From JBBDWZ01 sp050732575 (GTDB lineage: Bacteria > Gemmatimonadota > Gemmatimonadetes > Longimicrobiales > RSA9): 5,249 nucleotides of DNA. This document shows positions 1-5,249 of this stretch, piece after piece. Location of the stretch: positions 1 to 5,249 of the forward strand of contig JBOHRF010000375.1 of assembly GCA_050732575.1 (NCBI GenBank). Reading direction: 5' to 3'. A model generated the notes under the pieces. It had not been told where the DNA came from. It made no database searches and was given only the letters and a program-made list of their open reading frames with translations. The translations under genes were made by a program, and so were the position numbers. Each line of letters begins with the position of its first letter. The stretch's first letter is position 1.

Positions 1-340
1 CATGGGGCTCACCTTCTGGTCCATGCCCGCACACGCGCTCGCCATGTCATTGCCCGCCGGTCACGCCGCCAGCCTCATCGCTACAGCAGTCGCAGGTTTT
101 CTGAACATGGCGTTGCTACCGCCCGTCGTTCTGATGGCGCAGGAACTGGTGCCCGGCAGCAAATCGCTGGGCGCTGGCATTGCGATGGGCCTGGCCTGGG
201 CCACCGGATCGATCGCCATGCTGGGAGTAGGAGTACTCGCCGATGCACTGGGACCGCGACCAGCGGCCTTGCTCGTAATGCCCGTCATGCTGGTAGGGAC
301 CGCGTTTGCGTGGGCCTTACCGCGCGAGCAGAAGGACTGA
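1..340 (+). CDS. MFS transporter, C-terminal part (FSR-like), 5'-truncated
   Basis: This is the last 112 or so codons of a membrane exporter; the gene enters from the left edge in the frame of base 2 and stops at TGA 338-340. Three hydrophobic segments are visible at about residues 22-45, 56-79 and 86-106 of the visible part, matching TM10-12 of a 12-TM major facilitator. The loop MAQELVPGSKSLGAG followed by GLAWATGS and the GVLADALG motif resemble the C-terminal half of the fosmidomycin-resistance (FSR) group of MFS drug exporters, which act in the inner membrane by proton antiport. MFS membership is well supported; the FSR assignment rests on remembered motif similarity and the substrate cannot be told. 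The ATG at base 2 is an internal methionine, not the start. The next gene is convergent. Confidence 0.8.
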   Translation, partial: MGLTFWSMPAHALAMSLPAGHAASLIATAVAGFLNMALLPPVVLMAQELVPGSKSLGAGIAMGLAWATGSIAMLGVGVLADALGPRPAALLVMPVMLVGTAFAWALPREQKD

Positions 341-348
341 ATGAAGTA

Positions 349-625
349 ACGGACGTTCAAGGGAGCGTTCAGAGCATTTACGACAATCGAGCTTGCTTTC
401 GGTTCACCACGTTCGGGAGCGGGAGCGCATAACGGGAGCAGGCGCGGCCGGGCGCGGGTGCCGGCCTACCGCTGATCGGTGCGCACGGACCCGCTCCCGC
501 CTAATGCTCCCGCTCCTCACTCCCGCTCTACGCTCCCGCATCATGGTCGCCGGCCGTGAGACCACTCAGCAGCGCGCGGCTCGGGATGGCAATGGGACCG
601 TTGCTCGTTGAACGTGAACGTCCGT
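349..625. repeat. Hexamer-rich intergenic element bounded by 11-base inverted repeats
   Basis: Almost the whole gap between the convergent MFS and membrane-protein genes is one structured unit. Its ends are a perfect 11-base inverted repeat, ACGGACGTTCA (349-359) and TGAACGTCCGT (615-625). The left copy starts 8 bases after the MFS stop and the right copy abuts the stop codon of the - strand gene. Between them lie many copies of GGGAGC on the left (361-366, 415-426, 434-439) and GCTCCC/CTCCCG on the right (493-539). It could act as a two-way transcript end for the convergent genes, but there is no clear T-tract. A small non-autonomous mobile element is an alternative; I see no target-site duplication. 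Confidence 0.6.
415..516. repeat. Imperfect hairpin of GGGAGC hexamers, branched tip
   Basis: Bases 416-426 (GGAGCGGGAGC) are the exact reverse complement of 506-516. After a symmetrical 6x6 internal loop (427-432 against 500-505), 433-439 (CGGGAGC) pairs exactly with 493-499. Inside the tip, GGCCGG 446-451 can pair with CCGGCC 461-466, and ACCG 468-471 with CGGT 476-479, giving a branched fold. Further hexamers at 519-539 (CTCCCG and similar) lie outside the main stem. The pairing is seen directly; a role in ending or protecting the two converging transcripts is inferred. Confidence 0.65.
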
Positions 626-1543
626 CTACGTCCGAGCTATGCGCAGACTCCCGGGTGTTGGCCGTCGTTTCCACCACGCTTCTTCCAGTCGAGTCTCGAG
701 CCGCAAATCGTGATCTGGCGACAGCTCTACGCCCAGTGTTTCGGAGCGCGGGCCAATGCCTTTGGCGCGCACGGCGGCGGCTTCTTTCGAGAGCTGATTG
801 TGCAGCTTCAGGATTTGCAGCAATCGATCGAAGTGCGTGGAGCGTACGGAACGTGCGGTGTTGAGTGTGACGCGCCACTTCTGGGCATCGACGGAAGCAT
901 CAGCCAGTTCTTCGACCAATCGGGTAAATGGATCGTCTACCACGGCGTCCAGCGCTTCCACGTACTCGGGATCGAGCGTACCGCCATAGGTGCCGATGAT
1001 CGCGTCGAGCGCAGCCAGTGCTGAACGCAGCCGGCGCGCGGCCCAGGTCAGCCACAATTCGGAGGGTTCGCTCGGGGTGCGCGCCGAAGTATCCAGCCAG
1101 AGCAGCGCATCGGACTGGTCGGGCGAGCACAGGTCACGCAGATCGCCCAGGCCCTCGGCGGGTCGCTGCGGCAGCGAACCTTTGATCAATGTGGCCCAGG
1201 TGTCAGTGAGCTCGCCCAGAGCGCGGCGCGCCTTGCGCAAGGCGCCAATGGATGCACGCAACCGGCGAGACCGTTCGTTCTGCTCGAGAAAACGGCGCAC
1301 GAAAACCACGGTGAGCAGAATACCCAACGTCTCGGTGGCCAGGTTGGCGCCAAAGCGATCGACCACATCGAGATTGCGCCATACAATCGAGACCACGACG
1401 GCCGCGATGATGATCCCGATCAGCAGGAAGTAGACGGGCGCCAGGGGCGTGCGTTCGCGCTCCTCTTCCTGTCGCGCGCCTTCCCGTCCCAGCTGGTCCA
1501 GCCAGTTACGGGCTCGCTTCTTTTTGCGCTTGGTGATGGGCAA
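626..1543 (-). CDS. Two-TM membrane protein of unknown function
   Basis: I do not recognise this family by name. From the TTG chosen here the product is 305 aa. It has a very basic N-terminus (KRKKKRAR), an acidic/Arg linker, TM1 at about residues 36-55 (VYFLLIGIIIAAVVVSIVW), a short loop and a second hydrophobic segment at about 68-83 (LATETLGILLTVVFV). A long cytoplasmic-type part of roughly 220 residues follows, mostly Arg/Glu/Leu-rich helix. The segment 'NLATETLGILLTVVFVRRFLEQNERSRR' type (TM ending in a charged helix) is common in unnamed bacterial membrane proteins. Start choice: TTG at 1541-1543 has AGTAGG six bases upstream. The longer alternative, GTG at 1589-1591 (321 aa), begins inside the upstream hairpin and would translate the hexamers as NENENEN. 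It lies downstream of the S41 peptidase gene on the same strand, but a terminator separates them. Confidence 0.75.
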   Translation of the reverse strand: MPITKRKKKRARNWLDQLGREGARQEEERERTPLAPVYFLLIGIIIAAVVVSIVWRNLDVVDRFGANLATETLGILLTVVFVRRFLEQNERSRRLRASIGALRKARRALGELTDTWATLIKGSLPQRPAEGLGDLRDLCSPDQSDALLWLDTSARTPSEPSELWLTWAARRLRSALAALDAIIGTYGGTLDPEYVEALDAVVDDPFTRLVEELADASVDAQKWRVTLNTARSVRSTHFDRLLQILKLHNQLSKEAAAVRAKGIGPRSETLGVELSPDHDLRLETRLEEAWWKRRPTPGSLRIART

Positions 1544-1549
1544 GGTTGG

Positions 1550-1555
1550 CCTACT
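1550..1555 (-). promoter_or_regulatory. Shine-Dalgarno-like AGTAGG for the membrane-protein gene
   Basis: On the - strand AGTAGG lies six bases before TTG 1541-1543. It is the reason for preferring this start over GTG 1589-1591, whose only purine-rich upstream sequence is a hexamer of the hairpin itself (GGGAGC directly abutting the GTG). Confidence 0.45.
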
Positions 1556-1558
1556 TTG

Positions 1559-1644
1559 AAAAAATACGTTCTCGTTCTCGTTTTCGTTCACGCTCCCGTC
1601 CGTTTGTGGACGAGAACGAGAACGTGAACGAGAACGAGAACGTG
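1559..1644 (-). terminator. Intrinsic terminator made of CGAGAA hexamers, downstream of S41 peptidase gene
   Basis: Left arm 1565-1601 and right arm 1608-1644 form a stem of 37 positions with only about six mismatches, closing on the six-base loop GTTTGT (1602-1607). The outer 17 pairs after the first mismatch are perfect. The right arm is nearly six tandem copies of CGAGAA/CGTGAA; the left arm is CGTTCT, CGTTTT, CGTTCA and CGCTCC. Read on the - strand, the hairpin begins 10 bases after the peptidase stop codon and ends in TATTTTTT (six A's at 1559-1564 on +). A long stem directly followed by a U-run is the pattern of a Rho-independent terminator. On the + strand there is no comparable T-run, so direction is clear. 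It overlaps the alternative GTG start of the next gene. Confidence 0.78.
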
Positions 1645-1654
1645 CTAACGACTA

Positions 1655-3187
1655 CTAATTACCCCGCTGCGTTACGGTCAGCAGCTCGCGCTGCGTGGCA
1701 TGAGTGCGCAGCAAGCGAATCGCCTCGCTGAGCTGGCGATCCCGGCCCACGAATTGGCGCTTGGCCTCGGCGTCACCAAAGGCATGGCGGGCAATACGGA
1801 AGGCCAGCAGATCGCTGATGTAGCCGCGGGCGCCGTCGTACTGCGCGCGCGTCACTTTGATGCCGCGCGTTTGCATGCGCTCATACAAATCGTCCAGCCA
1901 TTGCGGCTGGATGGTGAAGCCAGGTTTGACCTGGCTCTTCAACTCGGCGGCCAGACTCGTGTACGCCAGATAGAAGTCTGAGGACTGCGGCCGCACGGCT
2001 TCCAGGAATTTCTGCTCGGACGTGGTCAGCGTGTCATTGGCCACGAAGAGGTCCGGCGAAATGCCACCCAGACCTGACAGGACGCGGCCGGCATCGCTCT
2101 TGAAGGTGCGGCGCTGAGCCGCCGAATCCACGACCACGGACCAACGACCGTCCACCCGCTCCCGCTTGCGATGTATGGACCGGCCCGCCGGTGTCAGCCA
2201 TTCACCTGTGGTCAACTTCAGGATGTTGTTGCCTCCCACGCGATAGACAGTTTGGACCACACCCTTGCCATACGTGGAATCGCCCAGGATCAGGGCACGA
2301 TCATGATCCTGCAGCGCACCGGCCACGATCTCGGACGCAGACGCGCTGGCCTGATCGACCAGAACCACGACCGGAGCCGTGCCCTGATCCACCGCGTCCT
2401 GAGCCGTATAGGTGGTACTTTCGCGCCGCTCGCGCTGGACGACCACGGTATCGCCTGAAGGCAGGAAGAGATCCGAAATCTCTACGGCCTCATCCAGCAG
2501 ACCGCCACCATTACCGCGCAGGTCCAGCACGATCGACTTGGCGCCCTGCTGTTTGAGGGCTGTAATGGCCGCGGTCACCTCATCGGACGAGGTTTCCCCG
2601 AACTGGAGCAGCGGGATATAGCCGACATCGTCGATTTTCACGGAGTAGGGTACGGCTGGGATGCGCACGATGGCGCGGATCATGGTGCTCATCTGAGGCG
2701 CGGATGATCCGCGCAAATATTCGAGCGTGACCTTGCTGCCGGGCTCGCCCTTGATGCGACCGGTCACCTGCTCGAGGGGCCAGCCGCGCACCACCACGCC
2801 ATTCACCGAACGGATCCGATCGCCCTCCTGGAACCCCGCTCGCTCGGCCGGCGTGTCGTGGAATACGCGGACTACCGTATGCACACCATCCCGGTCTTCG
2901 ATCGTCATGCCCACGCCGCCGTAGTTCCCCTGATGCGTCTGCCGGAATTCGTCCTGCTCGGCCGGCGGATACAGGTGCGCGTAGGGATCGTTCAGCTGAT
3001 CCAGCAGGCCAACGGCTGCCTTGTTCAGCAGTTCGGATCGATTGATGGGATCCACGAACCGGCTCGAGACCACGCTCAGCACATCAGTGAACAAGCGCTC
3101 ACCTTCGTTCTGCTGACGCGCACTGGCCAGCAGAGCGCCGATCAGGCCGGCTGAGCCAGCCACCACAACCATGCGTATCTTCGACAT
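1655..3187 (-). CDS. Exported PDZ / S41 family C-terminal processing peptidase
   Basis: This is a 510-aa periplasmic serine protease of the CtpA/Prc (tail-specific) type, which cuts protein substrates near their C-termini. In order: a short basic n-region and hydrophobic core (residues 1-23, possible cleavage near LASA), a helical segment of about 30-80 containing the LLDQLNDPYAHLYPP signature, and a PDZ domain at about 84-160 with binding loop GGVGM (90-94) and ERAGFQEGDRI. The S41 core runs from about 185 to 345 with RGNGGG (224-229). The catalytic dyad is Ser283 (in SASASEI, 281-287) and Lys308 (in YGKG), 25 residues apart, the same spacing as in E. coli Prc by my count. GGISPDL (374-380) closes the core. 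The last 130 residues are helical and I do not recognise a domain. ATG 3185-3187 was chosen because it supplies K3/R5 ahead of the hydrophobic stretch; no strong Shine-Dalgarno is visible, and Met6 is possible. It appears monocistronic, ended by the hairpin just downstream. Confidence 0.93.
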   Translation of the reverse strand: MSKIRMVVVAGSAGLIGALLASARQQNEGERLFTDVLSVVSSRFVDPINRSELLNKAAVGLLDQLNDPYAHLYPPAEQDEFRQTHQGNYGGVGMTIEDRDGVHTVVRVFHDTPAERAGFQEGDRIRSVNGVVVRGWPLEQVTGRIKGEPGSKVTLEYLRGSSAPQMSTMIRAIVRIPAVPYSVKIDDVGYIPLLQFGETSSDEVTAAITALKQQGAKSIVLDLRGNGGGLLDEAVEISDLFLPSGDTVVVQRERRESTTYTAQDAVDQGTAPVVVLVDQASASASEIVAGALQDHDRALILGDSTYGKGVVQTVYRVGGNNILKLTTGEWLTPAGRSIHRKRERVDGRWSVVVDSAAQRRTFKSDAGRVLSGLGGISPDLFVANDTLTTSEQKFLEAVRPQSSDFYLAYTSLAAELKSQVKPGFTIQPQWLDDLYERMQTRGIKVTRAQYDGARGYISDLLAFRIARHAFGDAEAKRQFVGRDRQLSEAIRLLRTHATQRELLTVTQRGN

Positions 3188-3440
3188 GAAGCGATTGTCC
3201 CGAGTAAGGGGTCCTCAAAAGTGGCCGATGCCAAGCAGAAGCTCAACAGGAGGATCCGCAGGACTGGGACCAATAGCCATTCCAGCGGTACCGACAGCGG
3301 GGTCGACCAGCCCCGACTCGCTAATTTGGCAGCCTGCCGCAAGGAAAAACAACGCTGAAACAGCGCGTCCGCGCCGCAATCGCCGTCCGCACCCAACAAC
3401 CTACTCCGGAACAACTGACGACGACCCAATTGTGTCCCGC

Positions 3441-3482
3441 GCCTGAAGGCCCCAAAGTTCCCACGGTTTTGGCCTTCATGGC
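3441..3482 (+). promoter_or_regulatory. Inverted repeat / potential hairpin upstream of the PHM-like gene
   Basis: TGAAGGCC (3444-3451) and GGCCTTCA (3471-3478) are perfect inverted copies. Pairing extends outward through GCC/GGC with one bulged base, and inward through AAA/TTT past a CC bulge. It ends 70 bases before the chosen start of the PHM-like gene, so it would fall in the leader or near the promoter. It could be an operator or leader hairpin. No known riboswitch is recognisable. The function is unassigned. Confidence 0.4.
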
Positions 3483-3538
3483 CGCATTCGAGCGGGCGCG
3501 TGGCGCCGCCGCCCGGAGCGGCCTCCATCTTTCCCCTC

Positions 3539-3543
3539 GGAGA
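3539..3543 (+). promoter_or_regulatory. Shine-Dalgarno GGAGA for the PHM-like gene
   Basis: GGAGA lies nine bases before ATG 3553-3555. This ATG is also the one that opens directly into a Sec signal peptide, so the two observations together fix the start. The frame is open further upstream to a TTG at 3430, but those 41 codons would put a hydrophilic stretch before the signal. Confidence 0.65.
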
Positions 3544-3552
3544 ACAACGGTC

Positions 3553-4614
3553 ATGCGGCGGACTCTGACCATTGTCCTGATGGTAACAGGACTGCTGGCC
3601 GGTGCGACCATTTTTCTCTCACGGCCGGCCGGCGCCGACCTGTCTGCCGTCCCCCCCACACCGATTGCCGGGACCTCCACTAACCTGGTCCGCCTGGCTG
3701 TCGACCCGGCTCAGAACTACATCGACATTGTGGTCGGGCCCGTGGCGCTCGCGGCCGGGCAGAGCGGAACTCGGGCACCCATCCAGCTGGTGACCATCCC
3801 GGCCAACGGATGGATCCGCGGGTTCTCGTGGTTCATGCATGATGCCGCGGGCAAGAGGTTGCCCGATGATCTTCTCCATCATGTCAACCTCATCGATCCT
3901 GATCGCAGCGAATTGTTCTCCAGCGTTGCGCGTCGCGTCATCGCGGCTGGCCGTGAAACACGCGCCGTCGAGTTCCCCAGCATCATCGGCTATCCGATTT
4001 CCAGCGGCACGCGCCTGCTGGTCGTCACCATGTTGAGCAACCCGGATCCACAGCCGTATCAAGCTTTCATGACCGTTCGCCTGAACTACGTGCCCGCTCG
4101 CAAGTGGCTCCGACCTCTCGCGGTGTTTCCATTCTCCCTCGATGTCATGGGCGCTGTCGGCGAAAAAGAGTTCGTGGTGCCGCACGGCCGAACCGTGCGT
4201 TCCTGGGTCGCCAGCCCACACGTCGACGCGCGCATCCTCGCCCTGGGCGGGCATGGCCACGACTACACCAGGCGCATTGCACTCACGGACGAAGCTACCG
4301 GGGACACGCTCTGGGCCGTTGCGCCCAAAACCGATCAAGGCCGATTGCTCGAGATCCCTCGCTCCACGGTAGCCAGGCGCGGCGGCATCAGGCTCAAACG
4401 CAACCACCGATATCGGGTCACCATCGAGTACTTCAACCCGGGGCTGTCGGCATCACCGCACGGCGGCATGGGCGTGGTCGCCGGTATCGTCAGCTCGCGC
4501 GCCCCCTGGCCTCGCCTCGACCCCACCAACGCCGACTATCGAGCCGACATGGTCAACATCATCACAATGCCCCAGCGCGTTGCGCAGTCCGGGCATGGCC
4601 TGCATGTCCACTAG
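3553..4614 (+). CDS. Exported PHM/DBM-like copper-site protein (putative)
   Basis: This is a 353-aa protein with a Sec signal (MRRTLTIVLM..., core about 5-22, likely cleavage after AGA at 28). I infer the two-domain copper type II, ascorbate-dependent monooxygenase fold (peptidylglycine monooxygenase / dopamine beta-monooxygenase) from motif order. An HH pair sits at 109-110 (LLHHVNL). The strand RLLVVTMLSNP (154-164) sits where the family has an 'LQVHY'-type strand. HGH is at 234-236 (HxH, CuM) and Met306 in GGMG. HxH to Met is 70 residues, the same as His244 to Met314 in rat PHM; HH to HxH is 124 against 134. The third CuH His (rat His172) seems replaced by Met160, or Thr159, and no His lies between 111 and 210. 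The C-terminal tail GHGLHVH is also His-rich. Rat PHM's cysteine pairs are absent, as there is no Cys in the mature protein. Substrate and activity are unknown; it could be a copper-binding protein without catalysis. It stands alone on +, opposite the S41 peptidase gene. Confidence 0.6.
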   Translation: MRRTLTIVLMVTGLLAGATIFLSRPAGADLSAVPPTPIAGTSTNLVRLAVDPAQNYIDIVVGPVALAAGQSGTRAPIQLVTIPANGWIRGFSWFMHDAAGKRLPDDLLHHVNLIDPDRSELFSSVARRVIAAGRETRAVEFPSIIGYPISSGTRLLVVTMLSNPDPQPYQAFMTVRLNYVPARKWLRPLAVFPFSLDVMGAVGEKEFVVPHGRTVRSWVASPHVDARILALGGHGHDYTRRIALTDEATGDTLWAVAPKTDQGRLLEIPRSTVARRGGIRLKRNHRYRVTIEYFNPGLSASPHGGMGVVAGIVSSRAPWPRLDPTNADYRADMVNIITMPQRVAQSGHGLHVH

Positions 4615-4620
4615 CAGGGG

Positions 4621-4824
4621 AACGGACTCAGGAATCGGGTGATCGGGAATCGGGTGCGGGTGCGGGAACGGACCTCGGGAGCGGTGAGCGGGAGCGGGAT
4701 CGGAAGAAGATCGGGAATCGGGAACTGATTTCAAAGGAACCGATTCCCGCTCCCGATTCCGCTCCCGAGGTCCGTTCCCGCACCCGGTCCCGATCTTCCC
4801 TATATCCCGGCTCCCGAATCCGTT
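4621..4824. repeat. Large intergenic hairpin of GGGAAC/GGGAGC/CGGGAT hexamers
   Basis: This is a long inverted structure beginning 7 bases after the stop of the PHM-like gene. The outermost pairing is AACGGA (4621-4626) with TCCGTT (4819-4824). An imperfect zone of CGGGAAT- and CGGGTG-type units follows on the left, with CCCGAT/TCCCGG units on the right. The centre is the near-perfect stem listed separately. No T-run follows on either strand, so it lacks the U-tract of a classical intrinsic terminator. It may still end transcription with Rho, or protect the 3' end of the upstream mRNA. The remaining 101 bases to the next start (4825-4925) show nothing I can name. Confidence 0.7.
4657..4786. 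repeat. Core stem: perfect 28-base inverted arms plus 11-base extension
   Basis: Bases 4657-4684 are the exact reverse complement of 4759-4786. After a small asymmetric mismatch (TGAG against ATT), 4689-4699 (CGGGAGCGGGA) pairs exactly with 4745-4755, and TCGG 4700-4703 pairs with CCGA 4740-4743 past one bulged T. The 36-base loop (4704-4739) itself holds more CGGGAA units, which offer alternative pairings. Arms of this exactness, built from degenerate hexamers, point to recent formation or ongoing correction of one arm by the other. Confidence 0.85.
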
Positions 4825-4925
4825 ACCACTCCGCCACACAGGGTCCGCACATCCGCTCACCGCCCCAATCTACCACTGACCGATCCGCCGTTTTGTGGCC
4901 CGGCCCGGCCTTTCATCATCACACC

Positions 4926-5249
4926 ATGCGAGTCCCGGTACTGTTTCTCTGTGGCCAGGTCTTTCTGGTCGCTGCGCTCAGCGCGCAGGAAGCGCGCACG
5001 CTGCGTGGTCGAGTGGTGGCGGAGTCCGGCGATCCGGTGCGCGGCGCCAATGTGTTCGTGCTGGAAACGCTGGAGGGTGCACTCACCGATTCCACGGGAC
5101 ATTTCACGCTGAGCACTCGTTCGGCGCGCGGCTCGTGGCTGCTGGTGCAACGAATCGGCTATAGAGACACGCGCGTCCAGCTGGGAGCGGCAGACACGCT
5201 GCGCATCGTGCTGCCGTCCGAGGCGGTGATGTTACCAGCATTGCAAGTG
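4926..5249 (+). CDS. TonB-dependent receptor-like protein, N-terminal part with carboxypeptidase-regulatory-like domain
   Basis: The first 108 codons are visible and the frame is open to the window edge. A Sec signal (MRVPVLFLCGQVFLVAALSA, cleavage before QEA) is followed by a compact beta domain at about 25-97: LRGRVVAESGDPVRGANVFVLE, then DSTGHFTLST, then VQRIGYRDTRVQL and LRIVLP. This is the pattern of the carboxypeptidase-regulatory-like domain (CarboxypepD_reg family) that precedes the plug of many outer-membrane TonB-dependent receptors. The last visible residues, MLPALQV, resemble the start of the TonB box / plug linker. The receptor call is inference from this architecture; the plug and barrel lie beyond the window, and other outer-membrane or adhesin proteins carry the same domain. 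No strong Shine-Dalgarno precedes the ATG; the start was chosen for the signal peptide. Confidence 0.75.
   Translation, partial: MRVPVLFLCGQVFLVAALSAQEARTLRGRVVAESGDPVRGANVFVLETLEGALTDSTGHFTLSTRSARGSWLLVQRIGYRDTRVQLGAADTLRIVLPSEAVMLPALQV

Larger units (their letters stand above)
3188..3552. promoter_or_regulatory. Divergent intergenic region between peptidase and PHM-like genes
   Basis: This 365-base gap should hold the promoters of both flanking genes because they point away from each other. I could not identify a convincing -35/-10 pair on either strand. Visible structure: a short near-palindrome GGCAGCCTGCC at about 3329-3339, GTCGAC between GGGG and CCCC runs near 3298-3315, and the longer hairpin-like element at 3441-3482. 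Open frames that cross this gap have no signal beyond GC-rich background. No hexamer hairpin of the kind found in the other gaps is present; this is the only gap bounded by two gene starts. Confidence 0.45.

Noticed and set aside
608..1024. 138-codon + strand frame opposite the membrane-protein gene
   Set aside because: Antisense shadow; the - strand frame has coherent TM segments and a continuous helical domain, this one does not.
1565..1644. CRISPR-like or direct-repeat array reading of the CGAGAA units
   Set aside because: Units are six bases, contiguous and inverted around a loop, with no spacers; hairpin/terminator explains them.
3142..3528. 128-codon - strand frame with a hydrophobic stretch (WLLVPVLRILLLSFCLASA)
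   Set aside because: It overlaps the start of the well-supported S41 peptidase gene in another frame and fills the divergent promoter region. Apart from the chance hydrophobic run there is no family signal.
3430..3552. Upstream TTG start for the PHM-like gene (41 extra residues)
   Set aside because: It would bury the signal peptide behind a hydrophilic segment and run through the inverted repeat; ATG 3553 has GGAGA at a good distance.
3619..4407. Long open frame of 262 codons on the - strand
   Set aside because: It lies wholly inside the PHM-like gene on the opposite strand, has no hydrophobic or domain pattern, and is the usual antisense opening of a GC-rich gene.
4621..4824. Small RNA gene or attachment site
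   Set aside because: There is strong pairing, but no promoter-like sequence, no T-run and no similarity to known RNAs that I can recognise; a bare structural repeat is the safer call.
4453..4860. 135-codon - strand frame across the large hairpin
   Set aside because: Its residues over the hairpin are low-complexity translation of hexamers and the rest is antisense to the PHM-like gene.

Overview
The window is GC-rich bacterial chromosome with five protein-coding genes, two of them cut by the window edges. A TonB-receptor-type gene with a carboxypeptidase-like regulatory domain, plus secreted proteins with Sec signals, indicates a diderm (Gram-negative) bacterium. GC richness and hexamer-rich intergenic hairpins made me think of Gemmatimonadota, but that is a tentative inference. 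No tRNA, rRNA, CRISPR array, insertion sequence or phage gene is visible.

Layout from left to right: (1) the 3' end of a 12-TM MFS exporter on + (1-340), resembling the fosmidomycin-resistance (FSR) group. (2) A 285-base convergent gap filled with GGGAGC-type hexamers in inverted arrangement and bounded by perfect 11-base inverted repeats. (3) A two-TM membrane protein of unknown function on - (626-1543). (4) A 37-pair hairpin of CGAGAA-type hexamers followed on the - strand by TATTTTTT, read as the intrinsic terminator of the next gene. (5) An exported PDZ/S41 C-terminal processing peptidase on - (1655-3187). (6) A 365-base divergent region holding a hairpin-like element. (7) A secreted 353-aa protein on + (3553-4614) whose His/Met pattern and strand layout match the copper monooxygenase (PHM/DBM) fold. 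(8) A roughly 200-base hexamer-built hairpin with 28-base perfect arms. (9) The start of an outer-membrane TonB-receptor-like protein on + (4926 to the window end).

The genes do not form an obvious pathway or a single operon. Most products belong to the cell envelope: inner-membrane exporter, inner-membrane unknown, periplasmic protease, exported putative copper protein and outer-membrane receptor.

The two points most worth attention are: (a) every intergenic region next to a gene 3' end carries a large hairpin built from degenerate hexamers of the GRGARC type, each locus having its own variant shared between both arms; and (b) the exported PHM-like protein has an apparently altered CuH site, with His-His plus a Met where the third His would be expected.
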